Positions 1-5,309 of a stretch of 8,279 nucleotides of DNA are shown here, piece by piece. This stretch comes from JAKBCQ01 sp021807585 (lineage in GTDB: Bacteria; Planctomycetota; Planctomycetia; Isosphaerales; Isosphaeraceae): assembly GCA_027325115.1 (NCBI GenBank), contig DAHWFG010000608.1, positions 1 through 8,279 of the forward strand, written 5' to 3'. Every line of letters begins with the position of its first letter. The stretch's first letter is position 1. The translations under genes and the position numbers were made by a program. The notes under the pieces were generated by a model that worked only from the letters and a program-made list of their open reading frames with translations, made no database searches and had not been told where the DNA came from.

Positions 1-230
1 CATAATACATTTTTACCACGGATAACACGGATAAACACGGATAATAATACAGTATTTCATGGATCTTTATAACGAAACCCGATCGGCGGAACACCACGGA
101 ACGGACATAATACATTTTTACCACGGATAACACGGATAAACACGGATAAGAATACAGTATTTCATGGATATTTAAAACGAAACCCGATCGGCGGTTCTCC
201 ACGGAAAAGACAAATACATTTTTACCTCGG
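1..230. repeat. 105-bp direct repeat, two full copies plus the start of a third
   Basis: Copy 1 is 1-105, copy 2 is 106-210, and a third begins at 211 with exactly the same period. I count 8 mismatches between the two full copies. Each copy has TTTTTACCACGG followed by CACGGATAA-type units, then a non-repetitive tail containing CAGTATTTCATGGAT and GAAACCCGATCGGCGG. The third copy keeps only the head (TTTTTACCTCGG) and then turns into the 9-mer array at 231. No open frame with coding character is present. Copy 1 starts at base 1, so the array may continue to the left of the window. Confidence 0.93.
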
Positions 231-302
231 ATTACACGGATTACACGGATTACACGGATTACACGGATTACACGGATTACACGGATTACACGGATTACAC
301 GG
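231..302. repeat. Tandem 9-mer array ATTACACGG x 8
   Basis: Eight uninterrupted, identical 9-bp units (ATTACACGG) run from 231 to 302. They sit exactly where the third 105-bp repeat would have its two or three CACGGAT units, so they look like an expansion of that element. Perfect identity of all units suggests recent slippage or strong homogenisation. The array is the inverted counterpart of the TATCCGTG array at 375-437. Confidence 0.95.
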
Positions 303-374
303 ATAAAATACACGAGAAAAATATAGAATAATACTAAACTTATTAATCATAACCCCTTATTCTTCTATCCGAAT
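303..374. other. AT-rich centre of the inverted repeat island
   Basis: About 72 bp of AT-rich sequence with no CACGGAT or ATCCGTG units except a TATCC at its right edge. It separates the left arrays (CACGGAT orientation) from the right arrays (ATCCGTG orientation). It would form the loop if the flanking 9-mer arrays paired in single-stranded DNA or RNA. No gene or promoter is evident in it. Confidence 0.6.
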
Positions 375-437
375 TATCCGTGCTATCCGTGTTATCCGTG
401 CTATCCGTGCTATCCGTGCTATCCGTGCTATCCTTGT
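375..437. repeat. Tandem 9-mer array TATCCGTG(C/T) x 7, inverted relative to 231-302
   Basis: Seven 9-bp units begin at 375, 384, 393, 402, 411, 420 and 429. Most are TATCCGTGC, one ends in T, and the last is degenerate (TATCCTTGT). The array is followed by TAATAATCTTCTCT (438-451), whose TCTTCTCT also ends each of the three 44-bp elements downstream. This array is therefore an expanded first member of that series. A 69-codon open frame starting at 380 only reads through the repeat (Leu-Ser-Val over and over) and is not a gene. Confidence 0.93.
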
Positions 438-484
438 TAATAATCTTCTCTATTCTACTCTATTCATCATTTTCTAATTATTTT

Positions 485-688
485 CTTATCCGTGTTATCC
501 GTGTAATCCGTGGTAAAAAATCTTCTCTTGATTTTAGCCATTTTTCATCAAATTTATTTATTGTATTCTTATCCGTGTTATCCGTGTAATCCGTGGTAAA
601 AAATCTTCTCTGTTTTGCCCTGTTTATGATTCTCTAGTTATTATCTTATCCGTGTTATCCGTGTCATCCGTGGTAAAAAATCTTCTCT
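485..688. repeat. 44-bp element x 3 (485-528, 568-611, 645-688)
   Basis: Each copy has three ATCCGTG units followed by GGTAAAAAATCTTCTCT. Copies 1 and 2 are identical and copy 3 differs by one base (GTCATCC for GTAATCC). With the array end at 451, the TCTTCTCT ends fall at 451, 528, 611 and 688, giving steps of 77, 83 and 77 bp. The sequences between copies are AT-rich and not conserved with each other. Positions 690-740 continue with degraded relatives (CCGTGGTT, CGCGGTTCATCCGAGG) up to the stop codon of the next gene. There are no unique, size-matched spacers, so this is not a CRISPR array. Confidence 0.93.
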
Positions 689-740
689 TTTTCCGTGGTT
701 CGCCGCGGTCTCGCTTCATTCTTCGCGGTTCATCCGAGGT

Positions 741-1208
741 TCAAATCTTTTCGTCGATGAGAACGGGTGTGCGGTTATTGCGGGTCATCACTCGGTAATA
801 GTGTCCCGCGGGTTCGCAGACGACGTACGCGACCGCGGCGCCCCGTTCGTCGGGAACGACGAGACCGCGAATTCCTTCGCGCACGCGGATCCAAACGCCT
901 TTATCGAGGATCACCGCTGCGGGGATATCGACGGGGACGGCGTTCGCGTTCCGCCAGCCTCCTTCCTCGACGGTCGTCAGCCACGTCCAGCCCGTTCGCG
1001 GGAGGAACCGGCTTTCGCCCCGGCCGTTTCCCCAGCGGACGATCTCGATCCGGCCGTCGCGCCAAACGGGAAGGCGGGGACGACGGTCGCGGTACAAAAA
1101 CCGATACTCGGCCTCGCCGCCGCGATCGTGCAGCCGGCTCGCAAGCCCGTAGCGTTCGACGAGGTCGACCGAAAACTCGCTCCGCGCCGTCGCGATCCCG
1201 TCACACAT
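741..1208 (-). CDS. Short divergent SRAP (YedK/HMCES-like) domain protein
   Basis: The predicted 155-residue protein begins Met-Cys. In the SRAP family, Met1 is removed and Cys2 forms a thiazolidine crosslink with abasic sites in single-stranded DNA. Seen here: Cys2; LPVWRDGRIEIVRWG (46-60), like the family's strand leading to 'RWG'; WRNANAV (85-91), at the place of the NARSE Asn; DKGVWIRV (102-109), where FYEW is usual; and CEPAGHYYRVMTRNNRTPVLI (131-151), like the 'T.A...IHDRMPVIL' end. The family's Glu and His appear replaced (Ile/Arg and Thr/Asn), and the protein is shorter than YedK (about 220 residues). It starts 30 bp after the polymerase stop, behind a weak GTAAGAG ribosome site. SRAP genes often sit with translesion polymerases in SOS operons, which supports the call. 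Weak, motif-level homology by eye; activity is uncertain. Confidence 0.6.
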   Translation of the reverse strand: MCDGIATARSEFSVDLVERYGLASRLHDRGGEAEYRFLYRDRRPRLPVWRDGRIEIVRWGNGRGESRFLPRTGWTWLTTVEEGGWRNANAVPVDIPAAVILDKGVWIRVREGIRGLVVPDERGAAVAYVVCEPAGHYYRVMTRNNRTPVLIDEKI

Positions 1209-1238
1209 ATGTGATATCTCTTACAATAGAATACTATC

Positions 1239-2471
1239 TTAAAAGCACATTTTTCCTCGAACGTCGCAGATGTCGTAGCCGTTGGCGGAATCGTCGTAGA
1301 TTGCGGCGAGGGGGAGAGTGGCGGCGCTTCGGAGCGCGAACCGGCCGATGCGTTTGTTAACGCGTTCTTTGAGATCGGCGATTGCGCGGGCGCGGTCGTC
1401 GGGGGGGTCGAAGAGTCCGAGGGGGCGCGACGATCGGGGAACGAGGCGTTCGGCGATCAGGTGCATGCGGGTCGCGATCGCTCCGCGGATCCACGCCGCC
1501 CGCAGGCACGGGCGGGCGGCGTCGAGCAGGCGGTCGAACAGGTCGGTCGGCGCCGCGAGGTCGGTTTGGCCGCCCCCCGATCGACCGTCGCGGTACGAAA
1601 CCCAAACCGTCAATCGCCCCGTAACCACTTGATGATAGCGCAATTCTTCGATTAAGCGTTCGAGATTGCGGACGAGCCAGGCGTGGATGACGACGGGGTC
1701 GCTCGACGCCGCGCCTCCCAGGCTGCCGCCGCGTGAAAGCGCCTTGTGCGGCGGCCGACGCGGCTCGATCGGCCGTACGGGGTCGCCGTTGAGCTCCCAC
1801 CACAGCGCCTCCCCCGTCGCGGTCAAAAGCGACCGGACGAGCCGTCGATCCGCCTTTGCTAAATCCAAACATGTTTGAATTCCCCAGGCGGCGAGCCGCG
1901 TCTCGCGCCGGCCCGAGATCCCGGTGATTTCGCTCACGGGACGATCGGCGAGAAGCTCGCGCTCGGCGTCGGCGTCGGCGACCACGCGCGCGCCGAACGG
2001 CTTGGCCGAATCCGAGATCAGCTTGGCGAGCGTCCGCGACCGCGCCAGGCCGACCGTCGCCGGAACCCCCACACGCTCCCAGATCGCCCGCCGAATCCCC
2101 TCGGCGATCTCCTGGAACGTCCCCCGTTCACGCGTCAACACCGCGCTAAAAAAGAATTCGTCGATCGAATAATACTCGACCCGCGGCGACCACTCCCGCA
2201 CGACCTCGAGCATCTTTTGACTTAAAACCTCGTACCAGCGGAAATCACGCTTAAGGTAAATCCCGTCGGGACACCGCGCAACCGCGTCCCAGATCGGCGT
2301 CCCCGTGCCGACCCCGGCGCGCTTCATCTCGTAGCTTTTGGCGATCACGCACGCCCCCTGGTTCCCCAGCACCCCGACGGGCTTCCCCACCAGGAACCGA
2401 TCGCGCACCCGCTCCGCCGACACGTAGAAACAGTCGGCGTCGATATGTCCGACCAACTCCACGCTTTTCAT
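1239..2471 (-). CDS. Y-family translesion DNA polymerase (DinB/UmuC type)
   Basis: The 410-residue protein copies damaged DNA past lesions. Seen in order: HIDADCFYVSAE (9-20) with metal-binding Asp11 and Tyr16 at the steric-gate position; YYSIDE (100-105) with catalytic Asp104 and Glu105; VGLARSRTLAKLISDSAKP (140-158), the usual palm/thumb motif; a helix-hairpin-helix around 178-205; a little-finger domain around 245-345; and RPLGLF (349-354), which resembles a sliding-clamp binding motif. Because the acidic triad is intact, it is not an inactive ImuB-type partner. The frame stays open up to 2627, but I start at 2471. The Y-family fold begins just after this Met, and the promoter at 2479-2507 leaves no room for a longer product. 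There is no Shine-Dalgarno site. The neighbouring SRAP-like gene suggests SOS control. The exact subfamily cannot be fixed by eye. Confidence 0.93.
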   Translation of the reverse strand: MKSVELVGHIDADCFYVSAERVRDRFLVGKPVGVLGNQGACVIAKSYEMKRAGVGTGTPIWDAVARCPDGIYLKRDFRWYEVLSQKMLEVVREWSPRVEYYSIDEFFFSAVLTRERGTFQEIAEGIRRAIWERVGVPATVGLARSRTLAKLISDSAKPFGARVVADADAERELLADRPVSEITGISGRRETRLAAWGIQTCLDLAKADRRLVRSLLTATGEALWWELNGDPVRPIEPRRPPHKALSRGGSLGGAASSDPVVIHAWLVRNLERLIEELRYHQVVTGRLTVWVSYRDGRSGGGQTDLAAPTDLFDRLLDAARPCLRAAWIRGAIATRMHLIAERLVPRSSRPLGLFDPPDDRARAIADLKERVNKRIGRFALRSAATLPLAAIYDDSANGYDICDVRGKMCF

Positions 2472-2478
2472 GAACAAA

Positions 2479-2507
2479 AAGGTAGCATGTACTAAAGGCC
2501 ATGTCAA
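2479..2507 (-). promoter_or_regulatory. Promoter of the polymerase operon (TTGACA-N17-TACCTT), probably leaderless
   Basis: On the minus strand a perfect -35 TTGACA (2507-2502) is followed by a 17-nt spacer and a -10-like TACCTT (2484-2479). The -10 box ends 7 nt before the ATG (2471-2469), so transcription should start at, or within a base or two of, the start codon. This agrees with the lack of a ribosome binding site. It also decides the gene start. Confidence 0.65.
2483..2494. promoter_or_regulatory. Candidate SOS (LexA-type) operator, palindrome TAGTACATGCTA
   Basis: An imperfect 12-bp palindrome, TAG-N6-CTA, lies in the spacer and covers the first two bases of the -10 box of the polymerase promoter. 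A repressor bound here would block RNA polymerase. LexA sites differ between phyla and I do not know the one for this organism, so the assignment rests on position, symmetry and the type of gene controlled. Confidence 0.35.
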
Positions 2508-2671
2508 CCCCGCCGCGCGCAATTTTTCCGGGCGCGCTCGATCAAACGCGCTCGCCTCTCGAGACGCCGCGGCGCCCAATTCCGCATCAAATCGACGCGA
2601 CGATACAATCCCCCCGTCGACGCGCAAACCGTCGACGAATGAACCAAAACGTCATCTTATATTAAAATAAA

Positions 2672-2701
2672 TATTTCTATGAAATACCGACGCTTTCGTC
2701 G
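2672..2701 (-). terminator. Tandem hairpins after the secretin-like gene, possible terminator
   Basis: Reading the minus strand, a hairpin with 5-bp arms CGACG/CGTCG and a 4-nt loop (2701-2688) directly follows the stop codon. A second with 6-bp arms TATTTC/GAAATA and a 3-nt loop (2686-2672) comes next, followed by AT-rich sequence. The stems are short and there is no clean T-run, so this is a weak terminator call. The rest of the stretch up to the polymerase promoter shows no gene. Confidence 0.35.
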
Positions 2702-3859
2702 TCAATCGCGAACGCGATCGCGATCGCGTTCACGCGCGGCGCGCTTGGGACGAACCGTCGTCGCATCGAGGAAAACGAGCAGTTCGGTGTTCGTCGGCAT
2801 CGTTCCAGGGATCCTCATCCCCAGAAAACCGTTCTTCGTTTGAAGAATACCAGGGTGAATCCCGGCCGAAATCAAAAGCGTTTGGCCGAGAGGCCAAGAC
2901 ACCGTTTGGTTGAACCGCGTTTCGCTGACCTCGGGAACATCGATCGAAACATCGTTCGAACCCACCTCACGAGGCGCCAGAACTTTCGCCTTATGCAACG
3001 ATCGGACGGTGTTAGCCGTCAGCTCGATCGCCGATTCAATCGAATCGCCGTCAAAGTTGAGCAGCGGGCTGAACTTGAGAACCACCCCTTCCATCAACTG
3101 TTGCGTATCGGGCTGAGAGCCGATTCGCCCCGACGTCCGTCGCAGGCCGGCGGTGTAAAATTGTTTTTCGGTGGTGGTGATCGTTAGCGTTTGGCCGTTG
3201 ATCATCTCCACCTTTTCGTTGGCGAGGAGTTTAAAGCCCTGGAAGACCTGCATTTGGGTCATCACCATCGCGGCGTCTTCGACCTTGAGCGACCACACCT
3301 GCTGGCCTTGAGGGCCCGTTTTGATGAGGTTGAGCCGTGGGTAAACGAGATTGCGCCACGACGGATCAACCGCCGCGACAAATCGGACTCCGACCGAGAG
3401 GTAATCCGAGATCGGGTTGGTGAACCGTTCGACGATCTCGGCGACCTGTTTGAGAACCGCGGGAGAATGGAACGCGCGGATCTCGTTCCGGCCGGCGCTG
3501 AGGACCGAAATTTTCTCGCCGTACCAGCGCGACGAACCCGTGCGTCGGAAGATCCATTCCACGACGGCGTTTTGGGGCAGGCTATTGGCGTGAGGAAGAT
3601 CGGTATAGCGTGAGATATCGAAACGACGCCAGACGTGCCCCGGTTCGGGGGGGATATCGGCGGGCGGATCGTCGTCGCGAACGCGCCGGACCGCGTCGTC
3701 GCTATCGGCGTCGTCGCGCGGGTTATCACGATCGGCGACATCGTCGCGATAGCGGTCGTCGCGGTAGCGCCTACGGTTATCCCTCGATTGGGCCACGAGT
3801 TTGGTCAGCGGCAGGCCGCCGAGTAAGAGCGTCGAAAACAGGGCCGCGCGGCGATTCAT
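2702..3859 (-). CDS. Exported secretin-like domain protein with charged linker
   Basis: The 385-residue protein has a Sec-type signal peptide (NRR, then hydrophobic 5-22, likely cleavage after LVA23). A low-complexity linker of Asp and Arg follows (about 25-72). A folded region includes IRAFHSPAVLKQVAEIVERF, reminiscent of secretin N domains. The C-terminal part has VSWPLGQTLLISAG and later NTELLVFLDATTVRP, like the 'VPdGqTlvigG...TELlvfvtP' end of the secretin domain. The tail is again R/D-rich (RERDRDRVRD). A strong Shine-Dalgarno AAGGAGG lies 8 nt before the ATG. No type II or III secretion genes are adjacent, and at this size it is shorter than a full secretin (often 500-700 residues). 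It could be a periplasmic or outer-membrane pore component; secretin-domain proteins have been linked to crateriform pores in planctomycetes. Function is inferred and unproven. Confidence 0.75.
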   Translation of the reverse strand: MNRRAALFSTLLLGGLPLTKLVAQSRDNRRRYRDDRYRDDVADRDNPRDDADSDDAVRRVRDDDPPADIPPEPGHVWRRFDISRYTDLPHANSLPQNAVVEWIFRRTGSSRWYGEKISVLSAGRNEIRAFHSPAVLKQVAEIVERFTNPISDYLSVGVRFVAAVDPSWRNLVYPRLNLIKTGPQGQQVWSLKVEDAAMVMTQMQVFQGFKLLANEKVEMINGQTLTITTTEKQFYTAGLRRTSGRIGSQPDTQQLMEGVVLKFSPLLNFDGDSIESAIELTANTVRSLHKAKVLAPREVGSNDVSIDVPEVSETRFNQTVSWPLGQTLLISAGIHPGILQTKNGFLGMRIPGTMPTNTELLVFLDATTVRPKRAARERDRDRVRD

Positions 3860-4007
3860 GCCAGAGGCCTCCTTGCCGAACTGGCGCTTTGGACGAGCGA
3901 CAGATGGTTGTCAAACGAGTGACGGAGCCGCCGCGATTCGGCGCTCCACGGGACGAACGTCGATCAAGAACGCCGCCCCTGCGCGTAGGAACGCGGCATG
4001 TCGCGGA

Positions 4008-4036
4008 AACATAGCAGAGGCGGGAAAAACGCTCAA
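4008..4036 (-). promoter_or_regulatory. Promoter-like TTGAGC-N17-TATGTT for the secretin-like gene
   Basis: On the minus strand TTGAGC (4036-4031) is followed by exactly 17 nt and TATGTT (4013-4008), matching the sigma70 -35 and -10 boxes at 4 of 6 positions each. The leader to the ATG at 3859 would be about 140 nt and contains the strong AAGGAGG ribosome site. It rests on consensus match and position only. Confidence 0.4.
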
Positions 4037-4079
4037 GGTGATTTACCGAAAATCGCGCGCCGAGCCTGCTCCAGCGAAC

Positions 4080-4250
4080 ATGATGAGTGAAAAAGGTCCG
4101 CGCCGGTTCGCGCGCGAAACCGCGGAATTCATCAAGATCGCTCGAATGGAGGACGCGAACAACGTTCACGAGAGAGACGTCGAGTCGGTCCTCTTCCGTG
4201 AGGATGAAGCACACGCAACGCGCCCAAGAGGGAAGGAACAAAGGGATTGA
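4080..4250 (+). CDS. Doubtful small hypothetical protein (56 residues)
   Basis: An open frame starting ATGATG encodes 56 mostly charged residues, including RRFARETAEFIKIARME and HERDVESVLF. In its middle the codons follow the purine-first, GC-ending pattern of the real genes here, which is why I list it. Against it: no Shine-Dalgarno site, no recognised domain, and its stop codon lies inside the promoter-like sequence of the next operon. The same frame could also start at GTG 4038. It may be a remnant of a decayed gene or chance. Confidence 0.25.
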   Translation: MMSEKGPRRFARETAEFIKIARMEDANNVHERDVESVLFREDEAHATRPRGKEQRD

Positions 4251-4275
4251 CGGATCGAGGGGGGCGTCGTAATTT
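4247..4275 (+). promoter_or_regulatory. Promoter-like TTGACG-N17-TAATTT for the glycan operon
   Basis: TTGACG (4247-4252, 5 of 6 to the -35 consensus) is followed by a 17-nt spacer and TAATTT (4270-4275, keeping the conserved TA...T of the -10 box). Transcription would start near 4282, giving a leader of about 80 nt before the GTG at 4365. It is the only AT-rich break in this stretch. Confidence 0.45.
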
Positions 4276-4364
4276 ACCTCGCGCTTTCCGAACGCGAACG
4301 ATTAGGGCATGGAAGCCCTCAACGAGCGCTCCGCGCGGCGTCGAACGCCCGAGGGACGGATCCC

Positions 4365-5309
4365 GTGGATCGCATTCATATATTGGTGCTCAATTATAAC
4401 GGCGTCGAACTCCTCGCCGAATGCTTGCCGTCGGTCGTCGCCGCGGCGAAACGTTCGTACCGGCCGTGCGACGTCTCGGTCGTCGATAACGGCTCGACCG
4501 ACGATTCGCTTCGATATCTGAAGCAATCGTGGCCTGAAATCGGCGTGATTCGTTCCGACAATCACGGCCTTGCTTCGTATAATGATATATCGATAATTTC
4601 GACCGATCGTACGCTCATTCTCCTCAATAACGACATCAGGCTCGCCGAGGATGCGATCGACCCGCTGGTCGACGCTCTCGAAAATCAACCCGACGCCTTC
4701 TTCGCCGCCCCCCTTTGTTGGAACCGCGACGGATCGGTTTATGAGGGGATGAGAACGCGAGTGCGAAGCCGATTCGGGCTTGTACAAGGGATGTGTCGCG
4801 TTCCAGGATATGAAGATTCGATTCATCAAGCCGATTTAACGGCGTCCGCGGGGCCCGTGCTCGCGGTCGACCGGGCTCGGTTCGTCGCGCTCGGCGGCTA
4901 CGACCCGATCTATTTTCCCGGCAGAATCGAGGATCTCGACCTCGGCTTTCGCGCCTGGCTCGCGGGAACGCGGGGCTATTACGTTCCCGAATCGGTCGCG
5001 TTTCATCACGGTTTCGCCACATTCGAAAAAACGTTCGGGTCCGAGGGATGTGAACGATTAGCTTATCGTAACACATTCTTATTTGTATGGAAAAATCTTC
5101 GCGGAGCGCGATTGATCGCTCATTGGTTTTGGACGCCGATCCGGTTGGCGCATGCGATCGCGACGGGAAGGCGGGCGTTTATCGCGGGGTTCATCGAAGC
5201 GCTCGGACGATCGCGGCAAGCGATCGCGGCGCGACGCGGCGTCCGCGATCGGTACGGAGCGGATTGGGGCGAGAAACAAGAAGCCTTTTTCGCGAGGTTC
5301 CGCTGGTGA
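4365..5309 (+). CDS. Family 2 glycosyltransferase (GT-A fold)
   Basis: The 314-residue enzyme should move a sugar from a nucleotide donor to an acceptor at the cytoplasmic side of the membrane. Seen in order: LVLNYNG (7-13), the opening strand; VVDNGSTDDS (39-48), nucleotide binding; DNHGLASYN (65-73); LLNNDI (86-91), the DxD-like metal site; SAGPVLAVDR and GGYD (161-180); and EDLDLGFRAW (189-198), carrying the likely catalytic acid and acceptor loop. The closest general type is the rhamnosyl-like GT2 group. The C-terminal 110 residues are basic and amphipathic, with possible membrane contact but no clear transmembrane helix. I choose GTG 4365 because the fold starts four residues later and a GAGGGACGG ribosome site precedes it by about 6 nt. 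First gene of the operon; its stop overlaps the next start by 4 bases. Donor and acceptor are unknown. Confidence 0.9.
   Translation: MDRIHILVLNYNGVELLAECLPSVVAAAKRSYRPCDVSVVDNGSTDDSLRYLKQSWPEIGVIRSDNHGLASYNDISIISTDRTLILLNNDIRLAEDAIDPLVDALENQPDAFFAAPLCWNRDGSVYEGMRTRVRSRFGLVQGMCRVPGYEDSIHQADLTASAGPVLAVDRARFVALGGYDPIYFPGRIEDLDLGFRAWLAGTRGYYVPESVAFHHGFATFEKTFGSEGCERLAYRNTFLFVWKNLRGARLIAHWFWTPIRLAHAIATGRRAFIAGFIEALGRSRQAIAARRGVRDRYGADWGEKQEAFFARFRW

Larger units (their letters stand above)
3860..4364. other. Divergent intergenic/control region
   Basis: About 500 bp separate the leftward secretin-like gene from the rightward glycan operon. I see a leftward promoter-like sequence (4008-4036), a rightward one (4247-4275) and one doubtful small ORF (4080-4250). 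Long open frames on both strands across 3777-4250 have poor coding character in the left half and look accidental. No tRNA, riboswitch or clear terminator was recognised. Confidence 0.55.

Noticed and set aside
380..589. 69-residue open frame, Leu/Ser/Val repeats
   Set aside because: It is only the translation of the ATCCGTG repeats, which are noncoding and vary in copy number.
211..688. CRISPR array
   Set aside because: The repeats are 9-mers in tandem or 44-bp blocks with AT-rich fillers of unequal length. They invert orientation at the centre and no cas genes are present.
767..1360. Long plus-strand frame over the SRAP-like gene
   Set aside because: Arg-rich shadow on the opposite strand of two well-supported genes; no domain or ribosome site.
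1239..2471. ImuB-type inactive polymerase
   Set aside because: The catalytic Asp11, Asp104 and Glu105 are all present, while ImuB proteins lack the acidic residues.
2472..2627. N-terminal extension of the polymerase to 2627
   Set aside because: The extra 52 residues do not resemble Y-family sequence, and the promoter lies inside this stretch.
3902..3915. Second -35-like TTGACA on the minus strand before the secretin-like gene
   Set aside because: No -10-like hexamer lies 16-18 nt downstream of it.
3777..4241. 154-residue minus-strand frame overlapping the secretin-like gene start
   Set aside because: Overlaps the signal-peptide region of a gene with a strong ribosome site; composition is uneven and no family is visible.
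5087..5305. Upstream start for the CDP-alcohol phosphatidyltransferase
   Set aside because: It would overlap 220 bp of the first glycosyltransferase; the 4-base overlap at 5306 fits the operon pattern and the protein.
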